Shown here piece by piece: positions 1 through 11,400 of a stretch of 48,805 nucleotides of DNA. Origin of the DNA: Rhodospirillales bacterium (GTDB lineage Bacteria > Pseudomonadota > Alphaproteobacteria > Acetobacterales > Acetobacteraceae); assembly GCA_947460455.1 (NCBI GenBank), contig CANHKG010000008.1, forward strand, positions 1 to 48,805, given 5' to 3'. A program made the position numbers and the translations under genes. The notes beneath the pieces were generated by a model. That model saw only the letters and a program-made list of their open reading frames with translations. It ran no database searches and was not told the origin of the DNA. How positions within the stretch are numbered: the first letter of the stretch is position 1; every line of letters begins with the position of its first letter.

Positions 1-1265
1 ACGGGGGCGCTGCGGATGTAGCCGTCGAACGGGGCGACGGCGGCGCGCTGCACCTCGCCTTCCACCACGGCACGGGCGGCAACGCGGTATTCGCCGTTCA
101 CCAAAGCGAGGGTGGCGAGGAGGGCGAGGGCCAGGACGGTGCCGAGCTTCAGGGCGGGGCGGGCGGGGCCGAACAGGGCGTGCAGCACTTGTTCCAGCAG
201 GTCGCGGGCGCGGCCACTGATCCAGCGGCGCTCGGCGGCGTGCAGGCCGATAACGGGGCCGGTCAGCGCCGCGACTGTTTCGGCCAGCGCCAGTTCGTCG
301 GGCGTGAACGGGCTGGCATGGCGTTCCAGCGTGAGCACGGCGGTGGGTTTGCCACCGGGGCCGGGCAGGACGACGGAGGCGAGGCCGCCGCGGGTGCCCG
401 ATGCCGTGTGCAGCGCGCGATGCGCGACCGTCACGCGGCGCGGGCCGCCTTCCGGCTCCGGCAAAGCGAGGGTGGCATTCTGGGTCAGGGCCTCGTCCAT
501 CGCCTCGGCCAGGGCGTCGGCGATGCGGCTGCCCTTCTGGAAGTCTGCGGCATGGGAGACGGCCTGCAGCGCCACCCCGTCGCGCCGGGCGAGGCCGAGG
601 GCGGCGCGGTCCAGGGACAGGCGGGTGGCCAGGGTGTTCACGAGCGCCATGGCGCTGGCGGTGAGGCCGCGGTGCTCGCCGGTGGCGGCCAGGATATCGA
701 GCCCGGTGGCGGCGATGGCGATGCGGGCGCGCGCCGCCTCCAGCGGTTGGCGCCAGCGCCAGCCATCCAGCCACCCGGCAGCGGCGCGCAACTGCTGGCC
801 GATCGCCTCCGGGTCGGTGCGGTCCATGCCGCCCGCGACGGTGAGGGTGACGGCGATCACGGCATTGTGAGCGCCGTCGGGGCCGAGCGGCTGGGCAACG
901 AACAGGGCCATGGTGCCCTGGATGGGGGTGCGGCCCCAGGCGGCGATGGTGCGGGCCTCGGCCAAGGCGCGCTCGGCGAGGCGGGCGAGATCCGAATTGT
1001 CGCGGGCGGCGGGCGTGCCCGGGGCGGGCCAGCTGGCCTGGGGGTGGGTGCCGCCCTCGGCGGTGCGCAGCAGCAGCAGGCCGCCGGTGGCGCCAGCCAG
1101 CGATTCGCATTGCAGCGCGAGCCAGGCGGCGAAGTATTCCGCCTGTGGGGCGGTGTCGTCGTGCAGGATGGCCCACAGCCGGGCGCGGCGCTCCATGGCC
1201 CGGTCCCCTGGGGGGACGACGGGGCGGGCAGCGGCGTCGCGAGGCGTCGGGGTCGTCTCCGACAT
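1..1265 (-). CDS. Double-GAF, membrane-anchored HlyD-type adaptor (3' end outside window)
   Basis: The reading frame opens at an ATG (1263-1265) preceded by an AAGGA ribosome site and stays open to the left edge, giving 421 visible codons. The N-terminal two thirds resemble two successive GAF-type sensor domains (about residues 40-170 and 185-345). A hydrophobic helix follows at about residues 368-388. Next comes the start of a HlyD-like extracytoplasmic segment with the typical V-x-A-P-F-D-G-Y-I lipoyl-domain entry, where the gene leaves the window. Known family members with this order are membrane-fusion proteins whose cytoplasmic half can sense a ligand. The gene diverges from another adaptor gene and lies next to the giant LEPR-XLL gene, so a role in exporting that protein is inferred. 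GAF assignment is by overall pattern, not by a diagnostic motif. Confidence 0.75.
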   Translation of the reverse strand, partial: MSETTPTPRDAAARPVVPPGDRAMERRARLWAILHDDTAPQAEYFAAWLALQCESLAGATGGLLLLRTAEGGTHPQASWPAPGTPAARDNSDLARLAERALAEARTIAAWGRTPIQGTMALFVAQPLGPDGAHNAVIAVTLTVAGGMDRTDPEAIGQQLRAAAGWLDGWRWRQPLEAARARIAIAATGLDILAATGEHRGLTASAMALVNTLATRLSLDRAALGLARRDGVALQAVSHAADFQKGSRIADALAEAMDEALTQNATLALPEPEGGPRRVTVAHRALHTASGTRGGLASVVLPGPGGKPTAVLTLERHASPFTPDELALAETVAALTGPVIGLHAAERRWISGRARDLLEQVLHALFGPARPALKLGTVLALALLATLALVNGEYRVAARAVVEGEVQRAAVAPFDGYIRSAP

Positions 1266-1353
1266 CGTGTCCTTGGGGTGGTGGCCGGCGGCGGGGCGCC
1301 GCCTGGGGATATTGGACCAGCGGACCGGGTGTAGAAAGGGTAAAGCGGCCGCG

Positions 1354-1371
1354 CCGGCAACGACTTGCCGG
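1354..1371. other. Short hairpin in the divergent adaptor promoter region
   Basis: CCGGCAA and TTGCCGG pair perfectly around a CGAC loop, in the 151-bp gap between the two divergent adaptor genes. It sits 46 bases before the rightward start codon. It could be an operator half-site pair or a leader hairpin. No clear -35/-10 pair was recognised in this gap. Confidence 0.3.
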
Positions 1372-1416
1372 GGCGGGCCTGGCTGGCGCAGGCTTGCAGC
1401 CCTGGTTGGGGGTGCG

Positions 1417-2241
1417 ATGGCCGGAATGCGCGTGATCGGGATGATGATGGCGGTGGTTCTGGCGGGGCCGGCATCGGCGCAACCGCTGGCATCGCGCAGC
1501 TTCGATTGCGTGATCGAGCCGGAGCAGGTGGTGAAGCTGGCCAGCCAGGCGACCGGGCTGATCACGCGGCTGGATGTGGACCGCGGCGATAGGGTGTCCA
1601 AGGGCCAGGTGCTGGGCACGCTGTCAGACGATGTGGAGCGGGCGAACCTGGCGCTGGCGCGGGCGCGGGCGACGAACGACCACGACATCGCGGGAAATCA
1701 GGCACGGCTGGCCTATCTGCAGCGCAAGCATGGCCGCGCCAGCCAGCTTGCCACCGGCAACCTCGTCTCGCGCAACAGCAGCGAGGAGGCGGAGGCGGAG
1801 ATGAAGGTGGCGGAGAACCAGCTTCGCCTGGCCGTGCTGAACCGGGAGGTGGCGCAGCTGGAAGTGGCGCAGGCGGGGGCGCTGCTGCGCCAGCGCGCGC
1901 TGGTGAGCCCGATCGACGGCGTGGTGATGGAGCGCCTGCTGCGGGTGGGCGAGTTCCGGCACGACCAGAGCCCGGTGTTCACGCTGGCGCAGGTAGACCC
2001 GTTGCGGGTGGAGGTGTTCGTGCCGGCGGCACTGCACGGGCAGGTTCGGGCGGGGATGGCGGCGCAGGTGCTGCCGGAACTGCCGGGCGCGCAGCCGGTG
2101 GCGGCACGGGTGTTGGTGGTGGATCCGGTGATGGATGCGGCCTCCGGCACCTTCGGGGTGCGGCTGGCCCTGCCCAACCCGGACAAGGCGCTACCGGCCG
2201 GCGTGCGCTGCGCCGTGCGATTCGGCCCCGAAACACGCTGA
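1417..2241 (+). CDS. Periplasmic HlyD/RND-type adaptor protein
   Basis: The 274-residue product begins with a Sec-type signal peptide ending near A-S-A-Q-P. A lipoyl-like half motif follows (Q-A-T-G-L-I-T-R-L-D-V-D-R-G-D-R-V-S-K-G), then a coiled-coil hairpin of about 90 residues rich in Ala, Arg and Glu. The second lipoyl half (V-S-P-I-D-G-V-V) and a beta-barrel domain complete the protein. This is the usual order of periplasmic membrane-fusion proteins, but it is shorter than most RND or ABC adaptors (350-400 residues). No inner-membrane pump or outer-membrane channel gene is visible. The ATG at 1417 was chosen because it gives a complete signal peptide; ATG 1426 would also work. The gene lies 239 bp before the giant gene on the same strand, so joint function in export is likely but inferred. 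Confidence 0.8.
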   Translation: MAGMRVIGMMMAVVLAGPASAQPLASRSFDCVIEPEQVVKLASQATGLITRLDVDRGDRVSKGQVLGTLSDDVERANLALARARATNDHDIAGNQARLAYLQRKHGRASQLATGNLVSRNSSEEAEAEMKVAENQLRLAVLNREVAQLEVAQAGALLRQRALVSPIDGVVMERLLRVGEFRHDQSPVFTLAQVDPLRVEVFVPAALHGQVRAGMAAQVLPELPGAQPVAARVLVVDPVMDAASGTFGVRLALPNPDKALPAGVRCAVRFGPETR

Positions 2242-2480
2242 GTTCATTGGTGCATACTTCGTTTTTGTGATGGCACAGCGTCCGGTCTGGTAACGGTTTC
2301 GCATTGCGGAACAGCGCACGCGGGTGCAAGATTAACGTGTCGCAAACATGGGAGGACGCGGCCGCTTGGCCGCCCATGCTGGCGATTGCAGGGGCGTGCC
2401 CGCGCCCTGGCACCAAGCCGTGCCCACGTTCCCGCGGCCCTGCCGCCGGACGGCGTTGATTTCTGAGACGGAGTACCGCC
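2242..2480 (+). promoter_or_regulatory. Leader region of the giant gene
   Basis: These 239 bp separate the adaptor gene from the giant gene. The first half is clearly richer in A/T than its surroundings, which fits a promoter, but no confident -35/-10 pair could be chosen. An imperfect hairpin lies at 2347-2378: outer arms CATGGG/CCCATG, inner arms GCGGCC/GGCCGC around GCTT. A GGAG ribosome site stands just before the ATG at 2481. A short frame starting at 2348 has no supporting features and is not called. Confidence 0.35.
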
Positions 2481-5400
2481 ATGCCCTGGCCGTTCGGACC
2501 CGACGAGATGGGCGACAGCGCCGGCGACCGCGATGGGCGGGACGCGAACCGGCATGACCGGCGGCTGAAGTGGCGCAAGCAGCGGCGCTCCGCCAAGCAT
2601 GAGGCAGCGCCGGCCGCGCGCCCGGCGGCCAACCCCGTGCTGTTCGAATCCTATGAGCCGCGGCTGCTGCTGTCTGGCGTGCCGGCCGGCACGGTGCTGG
2701 CCAGCGGCACCGGCAGCGCCGAGTTCCTGGATGCCGACGACACCAAGGTGACGGCGACGCTGACCGGGCCCGGCCAGTTCCAGGTGGTGCAGGGCGCCGC
2801 ACTGCCGACGCTGCTGATCACCGGCACCGATGCCACAAGCGTCTTCACGCTCAGCGGCGTGGGCGGCAATGGGCGGGTGAACCTGGAAGGCTTAACGCTG
2901 TCGGGGCCGATGGCCTCCTTCACCGCCTCCAGCACGGATCCGGTGAGCAGCTTCACGGTGCAGGGCGCGGTGCAGAGCATCGTGCTGGGCAATGTGCGCG
3001 ACATGGTGCTGTCTTCCACGGCCGCGATCGGCGGCGTGGCGGTGGAAAGCTGGCAATCCGGCGGCGTGGTGGCCAACGGCATCGTGGCGCCCTCCGTGGG
3101 CAGCCTTTCGAGCGCCGGCCAGCTCAACATGAGCATGACGCTCACCAGCCTGGACCTCGCGCTGGGCAGCGTGCTCGCCGGCGCGCTGACGGGCGGGATG
3201 TGGCAGGTGGCCGGCGATATCGGCAGCATCGCGGTGCGCTCGGTGGGCGCGGGCTGGAGTGCGGATGTGGTGGGGCGCACCGGCACGGTGGCGACCGGCG
3301 GCATCTTCTCCGGCACGCTGGCCACCAAGGCGATCGACGTGTTCGCGGTGGGCGGCAGCCTGGTGGGCGCGCACCTGATGGTGGGTGCCACGCTGGGGGC
3401 CGACGGCAAGCTGGGCGGCACCGGGGCGGATTCCGACAGCTTCGGCGCCGGGTACATCGGGCAGCTGCGCGTGGCCGGCGCGATGATCGGCGCGCGGATC
3501 CATGTGGGCGTCGATCCCGTGAACGGGGTGTTCGACGACGGCGACGACGTGGTGCGCGGCGGCTCGGCCAGCCGCATCCAAACGCTGATGGTGGGCGGGC
3601 GCATCGACAGCACCAGCCGGATCGTCACCGGGGTGCTGCCGCCGAGCTTCTTCGCCGGCGGGCGCAGCTACACCCCGGCCGGCGCGCCGCGGACGCTCGC
3701 GACCTCGCCCGGGGACCGCACGCTGCCAACGCTGTCGGCGGCCCTGGTGAACGACACCGGGCCGAGCGCCACCGATGGCGTAACGGCCGAGGTGGCGGTT
3801 TCCGGCCGTGCCACCGATGCCGGCGGGATCGTGGCGCTGCGCGGCGGGCTGGATGGCACGCCGGCGGCGGATTTCACCGATTTGGTGCTGTTCCTGGATG
3901 CGCAGGGCGGCTTCACGCTCACCGCTGAGGACATGGCAACGCTGGCGGGCGGCACGTTGGCCGAAGGGCCGCATGTGCTGCACCTGGTGGCGGTGGATGC
4001 CTCCGGCAACACGCGCACGCTGGATATGCGCTTCACCTACAGCAACACGCAGATCGTGGCGGGGCTGGCCAACGATACCGGCGTTTCCACCAGCGACGGG
4101 ATCAGCTCCGACTATGCCGTCATCGGCACGGTGACCGGCGGCGTGAAGATCGACAGCGCCCTGGTGGGGCTGGACAAGGCGGCGGATACGGTGCTGACCC
4201 TGGATGGGGCGGGGATCTTCAGCCTGTCCAAAGCGGACATGGATGCGCTGGCGGGCGGCGCGGTGGGGCAGGGCGCCCATGTGCTGCGCCTGGCGGTGAC
4301 GGATGCCAACGGCATCACCACCACCCGCGAGCTGCCCTTCACCTATGATTCCATCGCGCCGAAGATCGGCTCCTTCGGCCTGACCGCCAGCTCCGACACC
4401 GGCACGGCGGGCGACAACATCACCGCCGCCGCCCGCGTGGGGCTGCTGGGCTCCGCCGAGGGCGCCGCAGTGGCCACGCTGGGTGGCGCCAAGGCGCTGG
4501 TGGCGGCCAATGGCGGCTTCCAGTTCGCCGACGTGGTGCTGGTTGATGGCGACAACAAGCTGTCACTGACGCTATCCGACCTCGCCGGCAACACCGCGAC
4601 GACAACGCTGACCATCAACCGCTCCGGCAGCGTTTCCGCCGATGCCGCGATCACCTGGAACCAGGCGACGCTGGAGGCGGTGCGCCGCGCCTCCATGTAT
4701 CCGGAGACGGCGACGCGCATCATGGCGATGGTGGGCGTCGCGCAGTTCGACACGCTGGCGGCGATCGAGAATTCCGCGGCGTTCCTGGTGCGGCAGAACT
4801 TCTCCGGCGAGATCGACACCGGGCTGGCGCTGGCCAAGGCTGCGCACACCGTGCTGTGGGCTTCCTTCCCGAACCAGCGCACCAGCCTTGATGAGATCCT
4901 GGCCACCGCGGTGGCGGCGGTGCCGGATGGGGTGGCCAAGACCAACGCGCTGGCGCTGGGCGGGTCGATTGGGCAGGCGGTGGTGGATATCCGCGCATCC
5001 GATGGCTCGGCCAACTACGTGGAATATCTCGCCAGCGACACGCCGGGCCGCTGGCGGCCGACCGCGCCGAGCTTCGAGGTGGCGGAGGAGCCGCAATGGG
5101 CGGAGCTGACGCCGTTCGCGCTTTCCAGCGCCAGCCAGTTCCAGCTGCCGCCGCCGCCCGATCTCACCAGCGCCGAATATGCCGCCGCGCTGGCCGAAGT
5201 GCGCGAGCTGGGCTCGGCCACCAGCGCCACCCGCACCGCCGACCAGGCCCAGCAGGCGCAGTTCTGGTCCGACGGGCGCGGCAGCTACACGCCGCCGGGG
5301 CACTGGAATCAGATCGCCCAGCAGATCGCGCAGTCCCAGGGCAATTCGCTGGCCGCCAACGTCCGGCTGTTCGCCAAGCTGAACGTGGCGCTGGCGGATG

Positions 5401-8400
5401 CGGCCATCGCCTCCTGGAACACCAAGTTCGCCTACAGCCTGTGGCGGCCGATCGACGCGATCCAGCAGGCGGATCTGGACGGCAACGCGGCGACCACGAA
5501 GGACGAGGCCTGGCTGCCGCTGCTGATCACGCCGCCGCACCCGGAATACGTCTCCGGCCATTCCACCTTCAGCGCGGCGGCGGCAACGGTGCTGCAGGCC
5601 AGCTTCGGCGACGTGGCGTTCAGCACCAGCTCCTTCACCCTGCCGGGCGTCACGCGCAACTACACCAGCTTCCAGCAGGCGGTGGACGAAGCCGGGCGCA
5701 GCCGCATCTATGGCGGCATCCATTTCGAGTTCTCCAACGAAGGCGGCAAGACGCTTGGCGCCCAGGTGGCCGGCGCGGCGCTGGCGCGCTTCAACCTGTC
5801 GCAGGACACGCAGGGGCCGAACGTGGTCGCCTCCATCCTGCCTGGCGTCACCAACAAGAACGTCACCGTCTCCGGCCAGGTGCTGGACAACCTCTCCGGC
5901 GTGTCGGAAGCCAGCTACAGCATCGATGGCGGGCCGGCGCAGGCGCTGACGCTGGACGGGCAGGGCCGCTACAGCATCGCCACGGCCTTCGCGCTGGATG
6001 GCACGCAGGATGCGCTGCACACGATCAGCATCTCGGCCAAGGATGTGGCGGGGAATACCGCCAAGGCCGTGACGCGCAGCTTCCGCCTGGATACGCGCCT
6101 GCCGGTGATGTCCTTGGCGAGCCTGGCCGAGGGCGACAGCTTCAGCAGCGTCACCCGCCTCACCGGCGTGGCGGGGCCGACGGGATCGACGCTCAGCAAG
6201 CTGACCTACAGCTTCGACAAGGGGCCGGCGACCAGCATCGGCTTCGACAGCACGACCGGTGCCTATGACGCGGCGCTGAACCTCGGCGACCTCGATATCG
6301 GCGCCCACACGCTCACCATCACCGCGACCGACGCCGGCGGGAACGCCGCCACGCTCACGCGCGGGGTAACGCTTTCGGCCCTGGCGCCGTTCCAGCTTAC
6401 CGCGATCTCCCCCACCTCGGGCGAGAGCGATGTCGGCTCCACCGAGCGGCCGGAGATCCGTTTCTCGCGCGCGGTGAAGATCAACACGCTGACGGCGGAC
6501 AGCTTCTATGCCAGCGCGGCCGATGGCACGAAGCTGGCCGGCACGATCGTGCCCAACCAGGATGGCAGCTCCGCGATGCTGTTCCTGGATGCGCCGATGC
6601 CGGGCGGGGCCACGATCACCGTGACGGTGGACGGCTCGCGCATCCGCGCCGCAACGGATGGCGCGTTCCTGGATGCCAACCTGGATGGCGTGGCCGGCGG
6701 GCTGCGCCAGGTGAGCTTCACCACGGTGAGCCTGACCGCCGTGGCCGGCACGGTGCTGCGCGGCCGGGTGGTGGACCCGGGCCCCGACCTGCAGCCGATG
6801 ACCTTCGACGACATGCGGCGCGGGCCGGATGGCGTGATCTACACCCCGGACGACGTGTTCCTGAACCCGATCGCCCACGCCAAGGTCTATGTGCTGGGCA
6901 TGGAGGACCGTTTCGTCTTTACCGACGCGAACGGCTTCTTCGAGATGACGAACCTGCCGGCCGGCACCGTGAAGGTGGCGATCGACGGGCGTACTGCGAC
7001 CAACGCGCCGGTGGGCGTGTTCTGGCCCGAGATGGTGATGGACTCCGAGCTGCGGCCCGGAGAGGTCAACACGCTGATGGACACGATGGGCAGCGCCGAG
7101 GAGCGCGCGTCCCATGCCGGGCGGCAGGAGGTGTACCTGCCGCGCGTGGCCACCACGATCTTCTCGCTGGTGAGCGACACCGTGCCGACCACGGTGGGGG
7201 TGGACCAGAGCTCGGCACCGAACCTGACCGACAGCCAGCGCGGCGCGCTGAAGCTAACTGTCGATCCCGGCAGCATCATCGGCGCGGACGGCCAGCCGCT
7301 GGGCGATGCGCAGATCGGCCTTTCAACCGTGCCACCGGAACTGGTGCGCGACATGCTGCCGCCAGGCGTGCTGCAGCACACGTTCGACATCACGATCCAG
7401 GCGCCGGGGGCTGCCACCTTCGCCACGCCCGCGACCATTTCGTTCCCGAACGTGTTCGGCGCCGCGCCCGGCACCAAGCTGAACATCCTGAGCTTCGACC
7501 ACACCACCGGCATGCTGGTGATCAACGGCACCGCCACCGTCTCGGAAGATGGGCTCACGGTGGTGTCCGACGAAGGGGCCGGCGTGCGCGCGCCGGGCTG
7601 GCACGGCATCACGCCGCCCGGCGGCTGCAACCCCTCCGGTGGCGCGCCGCCAGACCCGGTGCCGCCGAGCAAGGACGAGAAGGTCAACGAGCACGCCCCG
7701 CAGGCGCTCACCTTCCTCACCGCCAGTGCCGCGACCGACAATTTCTCCGCCCTGCAGTGGAATGCCCCGCAGCCCACGAAGGCGCTGCCGCCGCTGCCGC
7801 CGATCCCCGGTTGCGAGGTGCCGCCGCACAACCCGGATACCAAGACCCAACCCTTCATCAGCGTGACCATCGAGGTGGATGGCGCGCTGGGCCAGTTCGC
7901 CAAGCCGGTGAATGGCAGCCTGGACCTGCGCAGCCAGTCCTTCACCCTGTCGGCCGGCACCAACATCACCAAGAAGTTCGACTTCGACCCCAAGACCTAT
8001 GCCGAGATGTTCAAGGGCGGCAACGGCTTCGCCGACCTGAACAACGACCAGCTCTACGGCGCACGCATCAAGATCACTGAGATCCGCCAGAACGCCGATG
8101 GCAGCCGCACGCGCGACATCTACACCTACTACCAGAACCGCTTCGTGGCGGCGGTGGAGGAAACCTCCGCTTCCAAGCAGAGCGGCGACCTGATGGCGTT
8201 CTTCCGCACCAACACCGATGGCGTGGTGCGCACGAACAAGGTGGAGCTGTTCCTGCCGAACAACGTGCAGACCAGCTTCACCGGCGGTGGCGCCCCCTTC
8301 ACCCTGGCCGGCAACTACAGCGGCAATGGCACGCTGGTGGGCAAGTTCGACCCGAGCGTGGCGGGCTACGACCAGAAATCCACCTTCAACGTCCAGGTGA

Positions 8401-11400
8401 ACGACGCCAAGGGCGCGCTGACCGTGGGCGCGGTGACGGCGGTGGGCACCGGCACGGCACCCACCAAGATCAGCGTGGACGAGGCCGGCTACCGGACCGA
8501 ACTGAGCCGTGCGCTGCAGGCGATCAGCCTGGTGACGCTGCCGGGGGCTGACACCAAATTCGGAACCGCAGACGACACCACGCGCTACCTCTACGACTAC
8601 GGCGGCGGGGTGACGCTGATGACCCTGCCCGGCAAGGACGGCAAGGCAGGCACTGCCGACGACGTGACCATCAACGTGGTGGCGGCCGCCAACAAGCTCG
8701 GCGCCATCGGCCCCTCGTTCATCGCTGAGTTCGGCAAATTCCTGCCGGACAAAGTGTACACCGGCAAAGACTACACCGCCATGCTGGACAAGCAGGTGGC
8801 GGCAATGAAGGCGGCGGTGGAGGAAGACTACGCCGTCGCCGGCAAGCAGTATCAGGTGGTCGCGGCCAACGCGGGTGCAGACGTGACGATGTCCTGGCAG
8901 GACACGTTCTTCGGTGCATCGAAGTCGCTGGTGTACGGGTTCGCGGATTTCGACCGCCTGACCAAATACATGTCCACCTACCTGCCCCTGCGGCCGGCGG
9001 GCGGCGCGGGCGCCACCATTGGCCAGGCGGCGCTGGAACATGCGGTCGCCGAAGGTTTGAACTTCAAGGTCGTCAATTCCGGCCAGTTCGGTGTGGCGAT
9101 CAACTTCGACTGGACGAGCGGCGCCACCTTCGCGCAGTACGTCGCCAACACCGTCAGCCACGAACTGGCGCACACCTTCGGCCTGAACGACGCCTATGTG
9201 AACATCGCGGGCAAGGGCTCGCCGCCGGTGAACCCGCCCAACGACATCATGCGTTCGGGCAATATCGCCGACGGCAACCTGTCCTTTGCCGCCACCAACG
9301 TGGCGCTGCTGCAGGCGGCGCTGGGCATCCAGCCCGATGGGCAGACCCCGATCACCGCGGCGGTGAAGGAATACCGCACCAACTTCAACCTGCCCGGCAG
9401 CCTCGTCGGGCTGCGCGACTTCGACAACACGCTCACGGGCCCGATGCTGTATGCGGAATCGGCCGGTGCCGACAGCAACGGCGTGGTCACCTTCGGCAAC
9501 GTCGCCGCCGATGGCGCGGGCGGCATGTTGCAGACCATGGACGTGACGCTGCGCAATGTCGGCTTCAGCACGCTGAACCTGGACAGCCTGGCGCTGGCGA
9601 GCGGCGCCAAGGGGTTCTCCATCGTCAACGCGGCGCTGAAGGGCACCACGCTGGCGCCGGACCAGAGCGCGGTGCTCACGCTGGCCTTCGACCCCGCCAT
9701 GGTTGGCAACGCGACCGACACGCTTACCATCGGATCGAACGCCGAGTTCGGCCCGGTGAGCATTCCGCTTTCCGGCACCGGCATCGCCGCCACGGCACGC
9801 GCGGTGGCGAGTTCGGGCGTGAACAATTTCGGCGGCATGGTGGTGGGCGCGCCCGCGGCCACGCTGAACGGGCTGTTCTCCATCGCCAATGCCGGCGCCA
9901 CGCCGCTGTCGATCACTGAGATCCGGCTGGTGGAGGGCGGCGCGGAATTCGCGCTGCTCGGCGTGCCCGGCGACCTGAAGTCCAGCCCCGCCAGCATCGC
10001 CCTGGGCGGCAGCTTCTCCTTCGGCCTGTCCTATGCGGCCAGCGCGCTGGGCCTGCAGCGCGCGGTGGTGGAGGTGGTGACCAACGACCCCACGCAGCCC
10101 GTACTGCGCCTGGGTGCGGTGGGCACCGGCCTTGCGGCGCTGCCGGCCGCCTCCTGGGGCCAGGACTATGTCGGCATCCAGGTGACCACGCCGAACAACC
10201 CGCCGGCGCTGCATGCCGTCAGCGACGACAAGGGGTTCTTCAGCTTCTTCCTGCCGAACAACAGCCCCTACCACATGGCCGTGTTCGACCCGGCCACGGG
10301 GTTGATGGCGCACGACTACGGCAAGACCGCGGATTCCGGAAAGGGCGTGAACCTCACTGCCACGCTGGTGTTCGGCGCCAGCCTGGAGCGGGACAGCGAC
10401 TACGACGGCCTGCCGGATGACGTGGAGTTCGCGATCGACAGCAACCCGCGCTCCATCGACACCAACAAGGACGGCATTTCCGATTTCGCCGCGATCCGCC
10501 AGGGGCTCAGCCCGCTGGGCGATCTCGGCACGCCCACCGGGGTGGTGGGCGCGACAACGCTGCAGGGCACCGCCAGCGGCGTGGCGGTGATCGGCTCTAC
10601 CACCGATCCCACCAAGCTCACCGCCTTTGTCACCACCGGCACCGCCGGCCTGGCGGTGGTGGATGTCAGCAAGATCACGGCACCCTCGGTGCTGGCGGAG
10701 ATCGATCTCGCCGGCGACAACACCCGCATCGCGGTGGATTCCGACCGCGGCGTGGCGGCAATCGCCGGCGGTGGCGCCGGGCTTCACCTGGTCAACATCG
10801 CCGATCCCGCAGCCCCCGTGCTGATCCGGGACGTGATGTTTTCGTCCTCCGTCGTATCCGTGGCGATGCGGGACGGCATTGCCTATGCCGTGGCCGGCAA
10901 CCGCCTCCTGGCGGTGGACATCAACACCGGCGATGTGCGCACCGAGCTGGAGCCGGGCGGCACGCTGGTGGACGTGGCGATCGAAGGGGACGTGATCTAC
11001 ACGCTGAACAATGTCGGCGTGGTGCGCGCGATCTCGATCGATGGCGACGACCTGCAGCTGCGCGGCCAGGTGGCGATGCCGCAGACAGGTTCGCGCATCA
11101 CTGTGGGTAGCGGCGTGGCCTATGTCGCCGCCTATACCGGCGGGCAGGCCGGGTTCATGACGGTCGACGTCAAGGACCTGAATGCGCTCGCCATGCTGTC
11201 GGGCGTGGACAGCACCGGCATCGCCGGCAGTGCCATCGCGCTGACCGGCACGGGCCGGGCGGTCGCGGTCGGCGGCAACGATTTCGTCTTCGGCGCGTTC
11301 CGCCGGCTGGACGTGGTGAACGTGGCGGACCCGGCCGACACCGGGTCGATCGACGTGTCCTACAACCTGCCGGAGATTGCGCGCGACGTGGCGCTCGCCA

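Noticed and set aside
2348..2557. Small frame in the leader of the giant gene (69 codons)
   Set aside because: It overlaps the giant start in another frame, is very Arg-rich and has no family resemblance; treated as leader sequence.
4572..7115. An 847-codon minus-strand frame inside the giant gene
   Set aside because: Same mirror effect, with low-complexity Arg/His/Gly-rich composition, while the sense strand here encodes the haloperoxidase and Ig-like domains.
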